From Bacteroidales bacterium (GTDB lineage Bacteria > Bacteroidota > Bacteroidia > Bacteroidales > F082): a DNA stretch of 41,923 nt. Position 1 is the stretch's first letter; every line of letters begins with the position of its first letter. A program made the translations under genes and the position numbers. The stretch spans positions 1 to 41,923 of the forward strand of contig JAEEJS010000042.1 in NCBI GenBank assembly GCA_016282015.1. The letters run 5' to 3'. The notes beneath the pieces were generated by a model that saw nothing but the letters and a program-made list of their open reading frames with translations, was not told the DNA's origin and did no database searches. Below, one piece after another: positions 17,520 to 25,334 of the stretch.

Positions 17520-18203
17520 ATGGAAATAAAAAAATCACAAAAGGCAAGTCTTGAAGACAAGAAGTTGACCTTCACCCTCATCGGACTGGTCGTCACATTA
17601 TTCATCGTTTGGCGTGTTTTTGAATACAAAAGCTACGACAAGCAGAACCTCGATACCTTCCAGCGTCAAGTGGAAGTGATTGAGGAGGAAATGGTTGAAA
17701 TCACCAAGCAGGAGATGCCAAAACCTCCTGTCCAGGCTCCAAAACCACAGGTGACACAGATTCAGGTTGTGGAAGACGACGTTGAAGTTGAGGATATCGA
17801 TATCAACGCTGAAGTCGACCAGAATGAGGAAATCGAGGAATACGTTTACGAGGCACCTGAAATCGAAGAAGAAGAAATCCAGGAAGAGGAAGTGTTCCTT
17901 TCTGTGGAAGAGAACCCTGAGTTCCCAGGCGGTCCTGCCAAGTTGATGGAATATGTCCAGAAAAACCTCAAATACCCAATGATGGCTCGTGAAAGCGGTA
18001 TCCAGGGCAGAGTGTTCGTGGGCTTCGTCGTCGAAAAAGACGGTTCTATTTCAAACGTACAGGTGAAGCGTGGTATCGGCGGTGGCTGCGACGAAGAAGC
18101 TGTTCGCGTGGTTCAGAGCTTGCCTAAATTCAAACCGGGAAAACAACGCGGCGTGGCAGTGCGTGTGTCATACACCTTGCCGATAGTGTTCAGACTCCAG
18201 TAA
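17520..18203 (+). CDS. TonB-family energy-transducing protein
   Basis: Inner-membrane protein that passes proton-motive force to TonB-dependent outer-membrane receptors. From ATG 17520 it has 227 residues. There is a short cytoplasmic lead and one transmembrane helix (LTFTLIGLVVTLFIVWRVF). A Pro/Glu-rich periplasmic linker follows (VQAPKPQVTQIQVVEDDVEV then long Glu runs). The C-terminal TonB domain has PEFPGGPAKLMEYVQKNLKY, followed by GRVFVGFVVEKDGSI and KFKPGKQRGVAVRVSYTLPI. The FPGG and YP signatures are typical of Bacteroidetes TonB proteins. The strongly acidic linker differs from the Pro-Lys linker of E. coli TonB. A TTG further upstream (17496) is in frame but less convincing. It heads a tonB-lytTR-TPR unit. 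Confidence 0.9.
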   Translation: MEIKKSQKASLEDKKLTFTLIGLVVTLFIVWRVFEYKSYDKQNLDTFQRQVEVIEEEMVEITKQEMPKPPVQAPKPQVTQIQVVEDDVEVEDIDINAEVDQNEEIEEYVYEAPEIEEEEIQEEEVFLSVEENPEFPGGPAKLMEYVQKNLKYPMMARESGIQGRVFVGFVVEKDGSISNVQVKRGIGGGCDEEAVRVVQSLPKFKPGKQRGVAVRVSYTLPIVFRLQ

Positions 18204-18218
18204 AACACTACTTGTGCC

Positions 18219-19121
18219 GTGGACACAAGCAAATATAAACTGAAGCTGCTTGGAAACAAAGACCTTCCAAGTTACCTTCTTGAGAAAAACAATGTAGTAC
18301 GCATCATAATTTTTACGACTGCGTACTCTTTGCTTTTTATCAATATCTTCAAACCTTTCAATTCTGAAACCTGGATTCCCAACAACAGCGAGACCAACTA
18401 CTTTATGTACTCGTCTCTCATGGTGCTCATCGGCATGGTGGTGGTATCACTCAGCCGTATGCTCATGAATTATGTCACAAAAAAGGTACAGATAAGCTAC
18501 GGAGAATACGTGCTTTGGCTGGTGGCCGAGGCCGTCCTCGTTTCGGTGTTCTATGTGTTTGTCGGGTATGAAGTCGGATTTGTCGACAACTATCTGAGCG
18601 AAATGCCTGAACTCACAATGTGGGAAGCCTTGTTCAACATCTTCACCAAATCCATAGCCAACACCTTCTGGATGCTGCTGATACCGTATATCATAGCCCT
18701 ACTCTATCTCGACAACTGCAATCTGCGCAAGCGCATAGAGGAATTGGGCGGACGCAAGATGGAGAGCAGCATAGTGCACCTGAAGGATGAAAAGGGTGAG
18801 ATACGCCTTTCAACCAACATCGAAAACATACTCTATGCCGAGTCGGCCGACAACTATGTGATTATCAAGCATATCAACGGTGATACCATGGTCGACTTCT
18901 TCCTGAGAACCAATTTGAAGAAACTGTCCGACGACATGCGCGACACTCCATTGCAGCGTTGCCACCGTTCGTACATGATCAACCTGCTTCACGTGATGTC
19001 ACTCAAGAAAGACGCGACTGAGTTTGTGATACAGTTTGACACCACCAGCATCAAGAACATTACTGTGTCTAAGACCTACCAAGATTCCATAATGGAAGCC
19101 TTCATGCAATATCAGAAATAA
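18219..19121 (+). CDS. Membrane-anchored LytTR-type DNA-binding regulator
   Basis: A 300-residue protein with four hydrophobic segments in the N-terminal half, near 28-46, 65-83, 100-120 and 145-168 (e.g. MWEALFNIFTKSIANTFWML). A C-terminal LytTR DNA-binding domain (residues ~185-295) shows ENILYAESADNYVIIKH, LKKLSDDM and the signature QRCHRSYMINLLHV. There is no receiver domain, so it is a one-component membrane-bound regulator. In Bacteroidetes such proteins often accompany 6/7TM histidine kinases, but none lies nearby. It starts with GTG at 18219, 15 bases after tonB, and the next gene follows its stop by 3 bases. Signal and target unknown. Confidence 0.88.
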   Translation: MDTSKYKLKLLGNKDLPSYLLEKNNVVRIIIFTTAYSLLFINIFKPFNSETWIPNNSETNYFMYSSLMVLIGMVVVSLSRMLMNYVTKKVQISYGEYVLWLVAEAVLVSVFYVFVGYEVGFVDNYLSEMPELTMWEALFNIFTKSIANTFWMLLIPYIIALLYLDNCNLRKRIEELGGRKMESSIVHLKDEKGEIRLSTNIENILYAESADNYVIIKHINGDTMVDFFLRTNLKKLSDDMRDTPLQRCHRSYMINLLHVMSLKKDATEFVIQFDTTSIKNITVSKTYQDSIMEAFMQYQK

Positions 19122-19124
19122 GCC

Positions 19125-21071
19125 TTGAAGAGATTATTAGTCATATTGTGTTTGGCTTTGTTTCCCATGGCGGAGATGAGTGCTCAGATCAACCACAAGC
19201 ATTACGTGCTTATGGGCAAGATTGACCTGTCGAAGGAGAACTACTCAGACGCCATCAAGAACTTCAACATAGCCATAGTGGCCAAGCCAAATGATTTCGA
19301 AGGGTATTTCCTGCGCGGCATAGCCAAGTTCAGTCTTGGTGACTACACAGGTGCCGTCGACGACTTCAGCCGCACCCTGGAGGTACATCCACTGTATGTG
19401 CGCGCCTACCATTATCGCGGTGTGGCTAACGACCATCTGTCGAACTACGCCGACGCCATGTCCGACTTCAAGAAGGCCATCAACCTCGACCCTTTCAGCG
19501 AGGAGTTGCATCTGGCTTCGGGATCGACCCTTATGCATTTGAAAGACTATCACAACGCTGTGGCCGAGTTCGACACCGCACTGATTATCAATCCGGAGAA
19601 CGCCAACGCTTACATCTCTCGAGGCATAGCCAAACGCTATCTGGAGGATCTGGACGGGGCTCTGGAAGACATGAACAGCGCTGTGTACAACGACTACTTC
19701 AATATAGAGGCCATAGTGCGCCGCGGCATGATAGAACTCGAACGCGAAGAGTACCGCGAAGCCATGGCCGATTTCAACAGCGCCTTGCGCATGGATAAGG
19801 ACAATCCGCTGATATATTTCAACCGCGCAGTGGCGTTCCTCAACCTCGGCGACACGGCCGCGGCGCTCAACGACTACGAAAAGGTAAACATACTCGACCA
19901 ACGCAACGCCCTCACCTACTTCAACCGGGCCATCATCTATTCCCAGCAGAAAGACTACGACGTAGCCTTGGCACTGTACAACAAGGTGATTGAGATCAAC
20001 CCGCAGAACATATACGGCTACTTCAACCGTGGAGTGCTTTATTACCAGCTGAAGCAGTGGGACAATGCCGAGGACGACTTCACAAGAGTTATAGAGCTGT
20101 TCCCCGACTTCATAGACGCCTGGATGAACCGCGCCGTTGTCAGATTTGAGAAAAACGACATCAAAGGGGCCGAGCAAGACCAGTGGCAAGCTAAGCAGAT
20201 CATGGCTTTCGTAAGCGAAGACCAAGCCAACATCGACTCGCTTTACAACCATTATTCGAAGATGGATTTCAACAAAATCATCAGCTTCGAATCGGACTTC
20301 GTGGACGGCAACCGCCAAAAGACTCTCATACAGTTCTCGGACATCAACATCAGGCCTCGTGGCAGCTTCATAGTCAACGTCACCAACAAGGATAACTGTT
20401 ATCTGGACGCCACCCTGAGCCAGTTGTCGCAAAGCAACCGTCTCAACGGAAAGATGGCTTACACCATTGACGATTTGTTTGACGAAAACCGTAAATCCTG
20501 CCTTAACGACTCTATAGTCAACTCTGTTGATAATCCGAGCCTCCGCACCTTCCTCAACGGAATGTACAACCTCGAGATATTCAACTTCCAACGTAGCGAA
20601 AGCCTCTTCACATCTCTGCTCGAAGACCCTGTGCTAGGAGTGTATGCCGGCATCAACCTGTCGGTGCTGCAAAACGAAAAAGCGGAGCTCTCAATACAGG
20701 ACAAGGCATACGACAACTCCATCTACATCACCCAGAAGCGAGCTACTGAAATAGAGCCTATCTCTCAGGAGCGTCCCGACTACCGGCAGTCACTCAACAC
20801 AATAACCGAGGTCTTGGACAAAAACAAGAAAAATCCTATTGTGTGGTACAATCTGGGCAACATCCACTTGCAGATGCAGGAGTTCAACCAGGCCATAAGC
20901 GACTACACCAAGGCCATACAATACGACCCCAACCTGGCGGAAGCCTACTACAACAGGGCTCTCACCCTGATTTATCTTAACGATAAAAATAAAGCTATCA
21001 AAGACTTGAGTAAAGCCGGCGAATTAGGTATTCAGGAGGCTTATGTGGTTATGAAACGCTTTATTGAATAA
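19125..21071 (+). CDS. Exported tetratricopeptide-repeat protein
   Basis: A 648-residue protein with a signal peptide (MKRLLVILCLALFPMAEMSA, then Q). About nine TPR units follow at residues ~28-365 (for example YFLRGIAKFSLGDYTGAVDD and AYISRGIAKRYLEDLDGALE). A ~200-residue non-repeat middle comes next, and the C-terminus has two further TPRs (WYNLGNIHLQMQEFNQAISD and EAYYNRALTLIYLNDKNKAI). TPRs mediate protein-protein contacts; a periplasmic or outer-membrane scaffold role is likely. The start is TTG at 19125, needed to keep the signal peptide and placed 3 bases after lytTR. Its stop overlaps the convergent downstream gene by 11 bases. Partners unknown. Confidence 0.85.
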   Translation: MKRLLVILCLALFPMAEMSAQINHKHYVLMGKIDLSKENYSDAIKNFNIAIVAKPNDFEGYFLRGIAKFSLGDYTGAVDDFSRTLEVHPLYVRAYHYRGVANDHLSNYADAMSDFKKAINLDPFSEELHLASGSTLMHLKDYHNAVAEFDTALIINPENANAYISRGIAKRYLEDLDGALEDMNSAVYNDYFNIEAIVRRGMIELEREEYREAMADFNSALRMDKDNPLIYFNRAVAFLNLGDTAAALNDYEKVNILDQRNALTYFNRAIIYSQQKDYDVALALYNKVIEINPQNIYGYFNRGVLYYQLKQWDNAEDDFTRVIELFPDFIDAWMNRAVVRFEKNDIKGAEQDQWQAKQIMAFVSEDQANIDSLYNHYSKMDFNKIISFESDFVDGNRQKTLIQFSDINIRPRGSFIVNVTNKDNCYLDATLSQLSQSNRLNGKMAYTIDDLFDENRKSCLNDSIVNSVDNPSLRTFLNGMYNLEIFNFQRSESLFTSLLEDPVLGVYAGINLSVLQNEKAELSIQDKAYDNSIYITQKRATEIEPISQERPDYRQSLNTITEVLDKNKKNPIVWYNLGNIHLQMQEFNQAISDYTKAIQYDPNLAEAYYNRALTLIYLNDKNKAIKDLSKAGELGIQEAYVVMKRFIE

Positions 21072-21498
21072 GCATTTCGTCCACTTTCGAGAAACGGTGA
21101 TTCACACCGAAGTCGTCATCGTATTCCATAACATCGAGTTCCAGAACTTTCATGTTGAACAGCTTGGGTATGATGCCACCTATCTCCATTATGTAGTTAT
21201 GGGTGAAAAGATTGTGTTCCAAAGTCCATGTCAGAGCCGTGCCCTCGTCTTCCATAACGTCGTCGGCCAGATCCCAGGTCACTGCCGTGCCGTCTTCGTT
21301 ATAGCGGTAATACAGCTCGTCTTCTTTCCAAACGCCTATCAGAAGGTCGGTGTCAAACTCTATGTCGTGATACACCTCCGGGATAAGGATTTCGGGCTGA
21401 TAATACTTCTTATTGTCGTGAAACCATATAAAATACACTGCGACGCCAACAGCCAGCACCGCCAGGACAATCAGGAGTATCTTCCAGAATTTTTTCAT
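21061..21498 (-). CDS. Membrane-anchored protein of unknown function, lipocalin-like
   Basis: A 145-residue protein with an N-terminal hydrophobic helix (FWKILLIVLAVLAVGVAVYF) and a soluble, acidic C-terminal domain. The text LLIGVWKEDELYYRYNEDGT followed by AVTWDLADD and ALTWTLEHNLFTHNYIMEIG resembles the strand pattern of lipocalin-like domains. These often read xGxWxxxxxxxYxxDGTgxxw...f.W. in Bacteroidales. It is located 5 bases downstream of the transglutaminase-like gene on the same strand, so it is probably co-transcribed. Its 3' end overlaps the TPR gene by 11 bases, with no terminator between them. Ligand and role unknown. Confidence 0.65.
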   Translation of the reverse strand: MKKFWKILLIVLAVLAVGVAVYFIWFHDNKKYYQPEILIPEVYHDIEFDTDLLIGVWKEDELYYRYNEDGTAVTWDLADDVMEDEGTALTWTLEHNLFTHNYIMEIGGIIPKLFNMKVLELDVMEYDDDFGVNHRFSKVDEMLIQ

Positions 21499-21503
21499 AT
21501 CTT

Positions 21504-23123
21504 TTATTTCTTAAGTTTTATCACTTTAGGAGTCTTTCCCTTGAATTGAGGCATGGTCATTCCAATGGAAGCATTGATGTAGGTAGGGTCGCACACGTAG
21601 TATTTCTTGCCGCCATACATAAACCCGTCGCCTTTCACCTCAGCGTCGTCGCCAAACCATACGGCAGTCGCTATATGACCTTCGTACTGCAGTCCTATCA
21701 CCTTGGCACTGGTGTATTTCTGAACCAGCCAGGCAAACATGGCCGAACGGTCTTCGCAGTCGCTGTAAGGATAACCTATCACTTCCTCCGGATAGAAGTA
21801 TTTCTCATATCCGAACTGCTCCTCGTCTGTCTTGTATTCAAAGCCGGTCTGTACGAAATGCAGCAGCATCTGAATAAACTGAGCCGGAGTGTACTCGGAC
21901 TTCATCTCATTGAAGTTCTTCTGGAGTTCCTGCTGCGCCTCTATGGCCACAGGCGACACGAAATAAATAGGGAAAACCGTCATGGGAACATCGTTCAAGT
22001 ATGCCATGTGGGCCTTGTTGTAGGGCAGTGTCACAGTCCTGTCCTTATTCAGCTTCAGCTGTCTTCTGACGTCGCAGGCACCCATGTTCAAAGTCTTATC
22101 AAAATCGAGTTTCATCTCGTTCCTGTTGACATCCTGCTCGCAGAAACTGTAAGTGTAAACAGGTTCTTCGGCATTACCGCCTCCGTAAACAGTGTAGTAT
22201 TTCACCGGTCTTTCACCCTTACCGTTGTCTTCGAAGCGGAAGAAAGTATAGGAATACACCTCTTTGCTATTGTCAATGGCCACAAGCAGAGTCAGCTTGC
22301 CAGAGTCCTTGCCGCGAGCCACACGGGTCTTGAAATTGCCTTCATTGCGAAGCATGTAGAAACAGAACAGCACACGGTCGTTCACATTTGAAAACATCTT
22401 TTCGGAAACCTCGCGCAACAAGCAGAAATAGCCCCATTCGTTAAGGCCGAAATTGTCGACCACAGCCGAGAGCTCGTCCCATAAAGCCTTGGTCTCGGTT
22501 CTGCATTTTGCTATGTTGGTGAAATATTCTGCCACATTCTTCTCCTCTATTCCGCTGCTCTTGATTCTCAGTTTCTGGTCGACTGCCACCGGCACTTCGC
22601 GTCCGTAGAAGTTGACCATCAAGGTCGAGGCATCGTCCTCCACCCTACGCATATCCTTGAACTGCTTGGGCTTCAACTCCATCGGACCCTCGGCTGTCAC
22701 CTTGCTTTTCAGCTCATAATTATTGTCATCCTCGGGTACGTAACTGACCGACACCGCATGCGACACCTTGGGCAGTTCCTCTTCTTTTTTGTATGATATC
22801 TCTGTTGATACAACCGTCACATCCTCAGCGACTTTGGCCGCCACCGGAGCCACTTCGGGCTTGGGCTGTGTCATTGCCAACTGTTCCTTTTTGAATTCGT
22901 TGAACAACTGCCATTCCTTGGCTACAAACTCAGCAAACTCGGCATTCTGCTTGTCGACAAAATCCTTGTATTCCTGATTCATATTGGAGAGTGTCTGCTG
23001 ATAATTCTGCTTGTTTTGGTTCATCTGCTGCTTTTGGGCGTTCACAAATTTCTCATATTCATCCTGAGAAAATGCCGAGGCAGCCGCCAAGACTATCATC
23101 GTAGTGAGAATGAGTCTTTTCAT
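21504..23123 (-). CDS. Exported protein with C-terminal transglutaminase-like domain
   Basis: A 539-residue protein with a signal peptide (MKRLILTTMIVLAAASAFSQ) and a Gln/Asn/Lys-rich, probably coiled segment at ~20-75 (FVNAQKQQMNQNKQNYQQTL). A mid-region of unknown fold follows. The end is a papain-like transglutaminase-type domain: SDCEDRSAMFAW (Cys456), GLQYEGHIATAVWF (His483) and YYVCDPTYINASIG (Asp512). Cys, His and Asp are in the family order and spacing, so it may be an active periplasmic or surface protease or transglutaminase. It is followed 5 bases downstream by a membrane-anchored protein and diverges from divIC. Substrate unknown. Confidence 0.72.
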   Translation of the reverse strand: MKRLILTTMIVLAAASAFSQDEYEKFVNAQKQQMNQNKQNYQQTLSNMNQEYKDFVDKQNAEFAEFVAKEWQLFNEFKKEQLAMTQPKPEVAPVAAKVAEDVTVVSTEISYKKEEELPKVSHAVSVSYVPEDDNNYELKSKVTAEGPMELKPKQFKDMRRVEDDASTLMVNFYGREVPVAVDQKLRIKSSGIEEKNVAEYFTNIAKCRTETKALWDELSAVVDNFGLNEWGYFCLLREVSEKMFSNVNDRVLFCFYMLRNEGNFKTRVARGKDSGKLTLLVAIDNSKEVYSYTFFRFEDNGKGERPVKYYTVYGGGNAEEPVYTYSFCEQDVNRNEMKLDFDKTLNMGACDVRRQLKLNKDRTVTLPYNKAHMAYLNDVPMTVFPIYFVSPVAIEAQQELQKNFNEMKSEYTPAQFIQMLLHFVQTGFEYKTDEEQFGYEKYFYPEEVIGYPYSDCEDRSAMFAWLVQKYTSAKVIGLQYEGHIATAVWFGDDAEVKGDGFMYGGKKYYVCDPTYINASIGMTMPQFKGKTPKVIKLKK

Positions 23124-23142
23124 ACTTTTAACATTATTTTTG

Positions 23143-23150
23143 CAAAATTA
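23143..23150 (-). promoter_or_regulatory. -7 box for the minus-strand transglutaminase-like operon
   Basis: The minus strand reads TAATTTTG, matching TAnnTTTG, 20 bases before the ATG at 23123. It abuts a plus-strand TATTTTTG (23135-23142), so the two boxes are back-to-back. Confidence 0.6.
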
Positions 23151-23173
23151 GTAAAAAATTCTCAAAAAAACAT

Positions 23174-23181
23174 TATTTTTG
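23174..23181 (+). promoter_or_regulatory. -7 box for the divIC-like gene
   Basis: TATTTTTG followed by C lies 17 bases before the ATG at 23199. It places the true start downstream of longer in-frame extensions. Confidence 0.6.
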
Positions 23182-23198
23182 CAAAAAACTTTGAGGTC

Positions 23199-23495
23199 AT
23201 GACTTTTAAGGAAGTATTTAAGAAACTTGCCAATAAATATATCATTGCCACGCTCATATTCGCAGCGGTGATAGTGTTTTTTGACCAGTTTAATATCTTC
23301 GAACAGGGGCGCTCATACCGCAAAATCAAGAAGTTGGATAAGGACATAGAGCAACTTGACCAAAAGATTGAGGCCGACCGTCAGACTTTGTACGATCTGA
23401 AAAACGACTCGGCTGCAGTCGAGAAAGTGGCCCGCGAGCAGCATTTCATGAAGCGTGACGACGAGGTGATTTATTATCTTGACAAAGGTGAATGA
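23199..23495 (+). CDS. Septum formation initiator family protein (DivIC/FtsB-like)
   Basis: A 98-residue bitopic protein: short cytoplasmic start, one membrane helix (YIIATLIFAAVIVFF), then a leucine/charged coiled coil (RKIKKLDKDIEQLDQKIEAD). It ends VEKVAREQHFMKRDDEVIYY, the conserved erxAReelgmvkpgE.v pattern of DivIC/FtsB. These proteins join FtsL and FtsQ in the division complex. The start at 23199 is chosen over a longer frame beginning at 23016 because the latter spans two promoter boxes and overlaps the divergent gene. It may be co-transcribed with the repeat lipoprotein 30 bases downstream. Confidence 0.88.
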   Translation: MTFKEVFKKLANKYIIATLIFAAVIVFFDQFNIFEQGRSYRKIKKLDKDIEQLDQKIEADRQTLYDLKNDSAAVEKVAREQHFMKRDDEVIYYLDKGE

Positions 23496-23525
23496 TATTT
23501 AGGAACATATTAAATCTTAACTAAA

Positions 23526-23981
23526 ATGAAAAAATTATTATTAGCTATTGGTCTTGCAGCATTTATGATGACATCTTGCTGCGACAAACAGGAAAACAAA
23601 GAAACTAAAGACTGCTGCAAAGATAAGCAGGAACAGTGCGAAAAGCACGAAGGAATGTGCGAGAAACACGAAGGAAAGTGCGAGAAGCATGAAGGAAAGT
23701 GCGAGAAACACGAAGGAAAGTGCGAGAAACACGAAGGAAAGTGCGAGAAACACGAAGGAAAGTGCGAGAAGCATGAAGGTTGCCAGAAGCACGAAGGTCA
23801 AAAGTGCGAAGGTAATCATGAGGGTTGCCAGAAGCACGAAGGAAAGTGTGAGAAACACGAAGGCAAATGCGAAAAGCATGAAGGAAAGTGTGAGAAACAC
23901 GAAGGCAACTGCAAACACGAAGAAGGCAAGAAATGCGAAGGCAATCACGAGAACTGCCAGCATCAGCCACAGGGCAAGTAA
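23526..23981 (+). CDS. Cys/His-rich heptad-repeat lipoprotein (CEKHEGK repeats)
   Basis: A 151-residue protein with a lipoprotein-like signal (MKKLLLAIGLAAFMMTSCC; lipid Cys probably 18). A short Cys-containing stretch follows. Residues 38 to the end are sixteen units each beginning with Cys, mostly CEKHEGK, with variants CQKHEG, CEGNHEG and CKHEEGKK. KHEG occurs twelve times. There are no hydrophobic residues in the repeats, so a compact ordinary fold is unlikely. Regular Cys and His spaced every seven residues suggests binding of a soft or transition metal (Zn, Cu, Ni, Co), which is inference. I know no named family for it. A strong terminator follows directly. Alternatives: redox buffer or spacer. 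Confidence 0.75.
   Translation: MKKLLLAIGLAAFMMTSCCDKQENKETKDCCKDKQEQCEKHEGMCEKHEGKCEKHEGKCEKHEGKCEKHEGKCEKHEGKCEKHEGCQKHEGQKCEGNHEGCQKHEGKCEKHEGKCEKHEGKCEKHEGNCKHEEGKKCEGNHENCQHQPQGK
23637..23909 (+). repeat. 21-bp tandem repeat coding for CEKHEGK
   Basis: Seven consecutive units (23637-23780, the last cut to 18 bases), a 45-base interruption, then four more units (23826-23909). Several adjacent 21-mers are identical or differ at one wobble base, pointing to slippage or unequal crossing-over. Unit number is therefore likely to vary between strains. Confidence 0.88.
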
Positions 23982-24005
23982 GCGTTTGTTTCAGACGAAT
24001 TAATA

Positions 24006-24042
24006 GTGCGAGGCGGCTTTTGTAGCCGCCTCGCACTTTTTT
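24006..24042 (+). terminator. Strong Rho-independent terminator
   Basis: A perfect 12-bp GC-rich stem, GTGCGAGGCGGC (24006-24017) with GCCGCCTCGCAC (24025-24036), loop TTTTGTA, followed by T6. It isolates the repeat lipoprotein from the csgG-like operon. Confidence 0.93.
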
Positions 24043-24076
24043 ATTTAAAATTGTTAATATTTTGGATAATTTTCAT

Positions 24077-24084
24077 TATCTTTG
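24077..24084 (+). promoter_or_regulatory. -7 box for the csgG-like operon
   Basis: TATCTTTG followed by CAGCC matches TAnnTTTG, ~36 bases before the ATG at 24120. Confidence 0.65.
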
Positions 24085-24119
24085 CAGCCTATTTTAGACA
24101 CCATCTAAGTATTATTGAT

Positions 24120-24992
24120 ATGAAAAAGATTTTTGCATTAGTATTATCTTTGGTCATAGCCGTGACAGCCTTCGCTCAAGGTGGCAAGACCATCAAGAGA
24201 AAAGTTGCCATTGGCAGATTCTCAAACGAGACACAGTACGGCAAAGGCATGTTTTACGACAGGGATAACGACCCTATGCAGAAACAGGCTACTGACTTCC
24301 TCATGGCTAAGCTGAGCCAGTCTGGAAAATTCATACTGCTTGAAAGAAGCGACCTCGACGCTCTCGTAGCTGAAAAGGGCGACAAAATGAACAAGATAAA
24401 CGCTGACTATATCATCGTGGGTTCAATCACCAAGTTCGGCAGAAAGACCGAAGGTCAGCAGAAGATCCTCTCATCGACCAAGACACAGACTGTCGAGGCC
24501 GGCGTGAGCATCCGCATAGTGGATGCAGCCACAAGCCTGGTCATTTATTCGGAAGAAGCTGAAGGCTATGCCGAGACCACATCCAAGGAAGTGCTTGGCG
24601 TGGGCGGTGAGGCCGGTTTCGACGCCACTTTGAGCGACAAAGCCATCTCGGCAGCTATCTCACAACTCGTTGAAAACATCATCAAGAAGTGCACCGACAA
24701 ACCGTGGCGTTCATACATACTCGCAGTTGAGGACGGCAGCTACATAATTTCAGGCGGCGCCTCACAGGGTCTGGTTCCCGGCGATGTGTTCAATGTGTAC
24801 TCAAAAGGCAAAATAGTGAAAAACCCGCAGTCGGGCGTCGATGTGGAGCTCCCGGGCAAGATGATAGGCACTGTCACAGTGGAAATGTCTGTCGGTGACA
24901 CTCCTGAAACAGAGATTTCGTTCTGCTCATATCAGGGCGAAAAACTCGATGAAGAAAATCTCACAACCAAGTATTACATCTCAGAAAAATAA
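24120..24992 (+). CDS. CsgG/HfaB-family outer-membrane secretion protein
   Basis: CsgG-family proteins form outer-membrane export channels (curli in E. coli, holdfast anchor in Caulobacter). The 290-residue protein from ATG 24120 has VAIGRFSNETQYGKGMFYDR, FLMAKLSQSGKFILLERSDL and INADYIIVGSITKFGRKTEG, followed by VEAGVSIRIVDAATSLVIYS, the family core. The C-terminal ~80 residues (GGASQGLVPGDVFNVYSKGK) form an SH3-like add-on. The signal peptide (ALVLSLVIAVTAFA then QGG) has no lipobox Cys, unlike E. coli CsgG. It heads a four-gene operon with DUF4810 and DUF799 lipoproteins, an arrangement also known in Proteobacteria. No curli subunits (CsgA/B) are in view. Exported substrate unknown. Confidence 0.85.
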   Translation: MKKIFALVLSLVIAVTAFAQGGKTIKRKVAIGRFSNETQYGKGMFYDRDNDPMQKQATDFLMAKLSQSGKFILLERSDLDALVAEKGDKMNKINADYIIVGSITKFGRKTEGQQKILSSTKTQTVEAGVSIRIVDAATSLVIYSEEAEGYAETTSKEVLGVGGEAGFDATLSDKAISAAISQLVENIIKKCTDKPWRSYILAVEDGSYIISGGASQGLVPGDVFNVYSKGKIVKNPQSGVDVELPGKMIGTVTVEMSVGDTPETEISFCSYQGEKLDEENLTTKYYISEK

Positions 24993-24995
24993 GCC

Positions 24996-25334
24996 ATGAA
25001 GAAATTATTAGCAATAGCAATCCTTATGCTGACCATGGTCGGCTGCGGAGTAGGTACATATTCCAACACATCCGGCAGAAGTGAAAAGGCTAGCATTTCG
25101 TTTGTAGCCGCTAGAGAATATCCAATCATAGTCAGCGTCGACGGCACTGATTATTCAGTCAACACAGTGAAGCTGAAAGCTTACAGAAGAGACAAGCGCA
25201 TCAAAGAGACAGCCGCCAACACCATCTACCTCACACCAGGCAAGCATGAGATAGTGGTCACATCTAACGGAACAGAGGTGAAAAAAGACCTCATTTTCCT
25301 GTCAAATAACGAGAGCAAAGTCATTGAGTTATGA
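24996..25334 (+). CDS. Small lipoprotein in the csgG-like operon
   Basis: A 112-residue protein with a clear lipobox (LMLTMVGCG; lipid Cys 17). The mature part has beta-strand character (YPIIVSVDGTDYSVNTVKLK, then TIYLTPGKHEIVVTSNG), reminiscent of PEGA-like carbohydrate/surface domains, though the match is weak. It begins 3 bases after the csgG-like stop, and its TGA overlaps the next ATG as ATGA. This gene is extra relative to the usual csgG-DUF4810-DUF799 trio, so it may be a lineage-specific partner. Function unknown. Confidence 0.7.
   Translation: MKKLLAIAILMLTMVGCGVGTYSNTSGRSEKASISFVAAREYPIIVSVDGTDYSVNTVKLKAYRRDKRIKETAANTIYLTPGKHEIVVTSNGTEVKKDLIFLSNNESKVIEL

Larger units (their letters stand above)
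23132..23186 (+). repeat. 16-bp direct repeat in a divergent promoter region
   Basis: CATTATTTTTGCAAAA occurs exactly at 23132-23147 and again at 23171-23186, 39 bases apart. Each copy contains a TATTTTTG -7 box on the plus strand. Confidence 0.7.

Noticed and set aside
19245..20591. 448-codon minus-strand frame inside the TPR gene
   Set aside because: It is antisense to a clear TPR protein; its composition mirrors the repeat codons and it has no promoter or recognisable domain.
23637..23909. Regular 21-bp repeats as a CRISPR array
   Set aside because: There are no unique spacers between units and the repeats are in frame within a lipoprotein gene; no cas genes are present.
23541..24036. 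Two long minus-strand frames opposite the CEKHEGK gene
   Set aside because: They are by-products of the 21-bp tandem repeat, which is a multiple of three and keeps every frame open; they have no start signals and run through the terminator.
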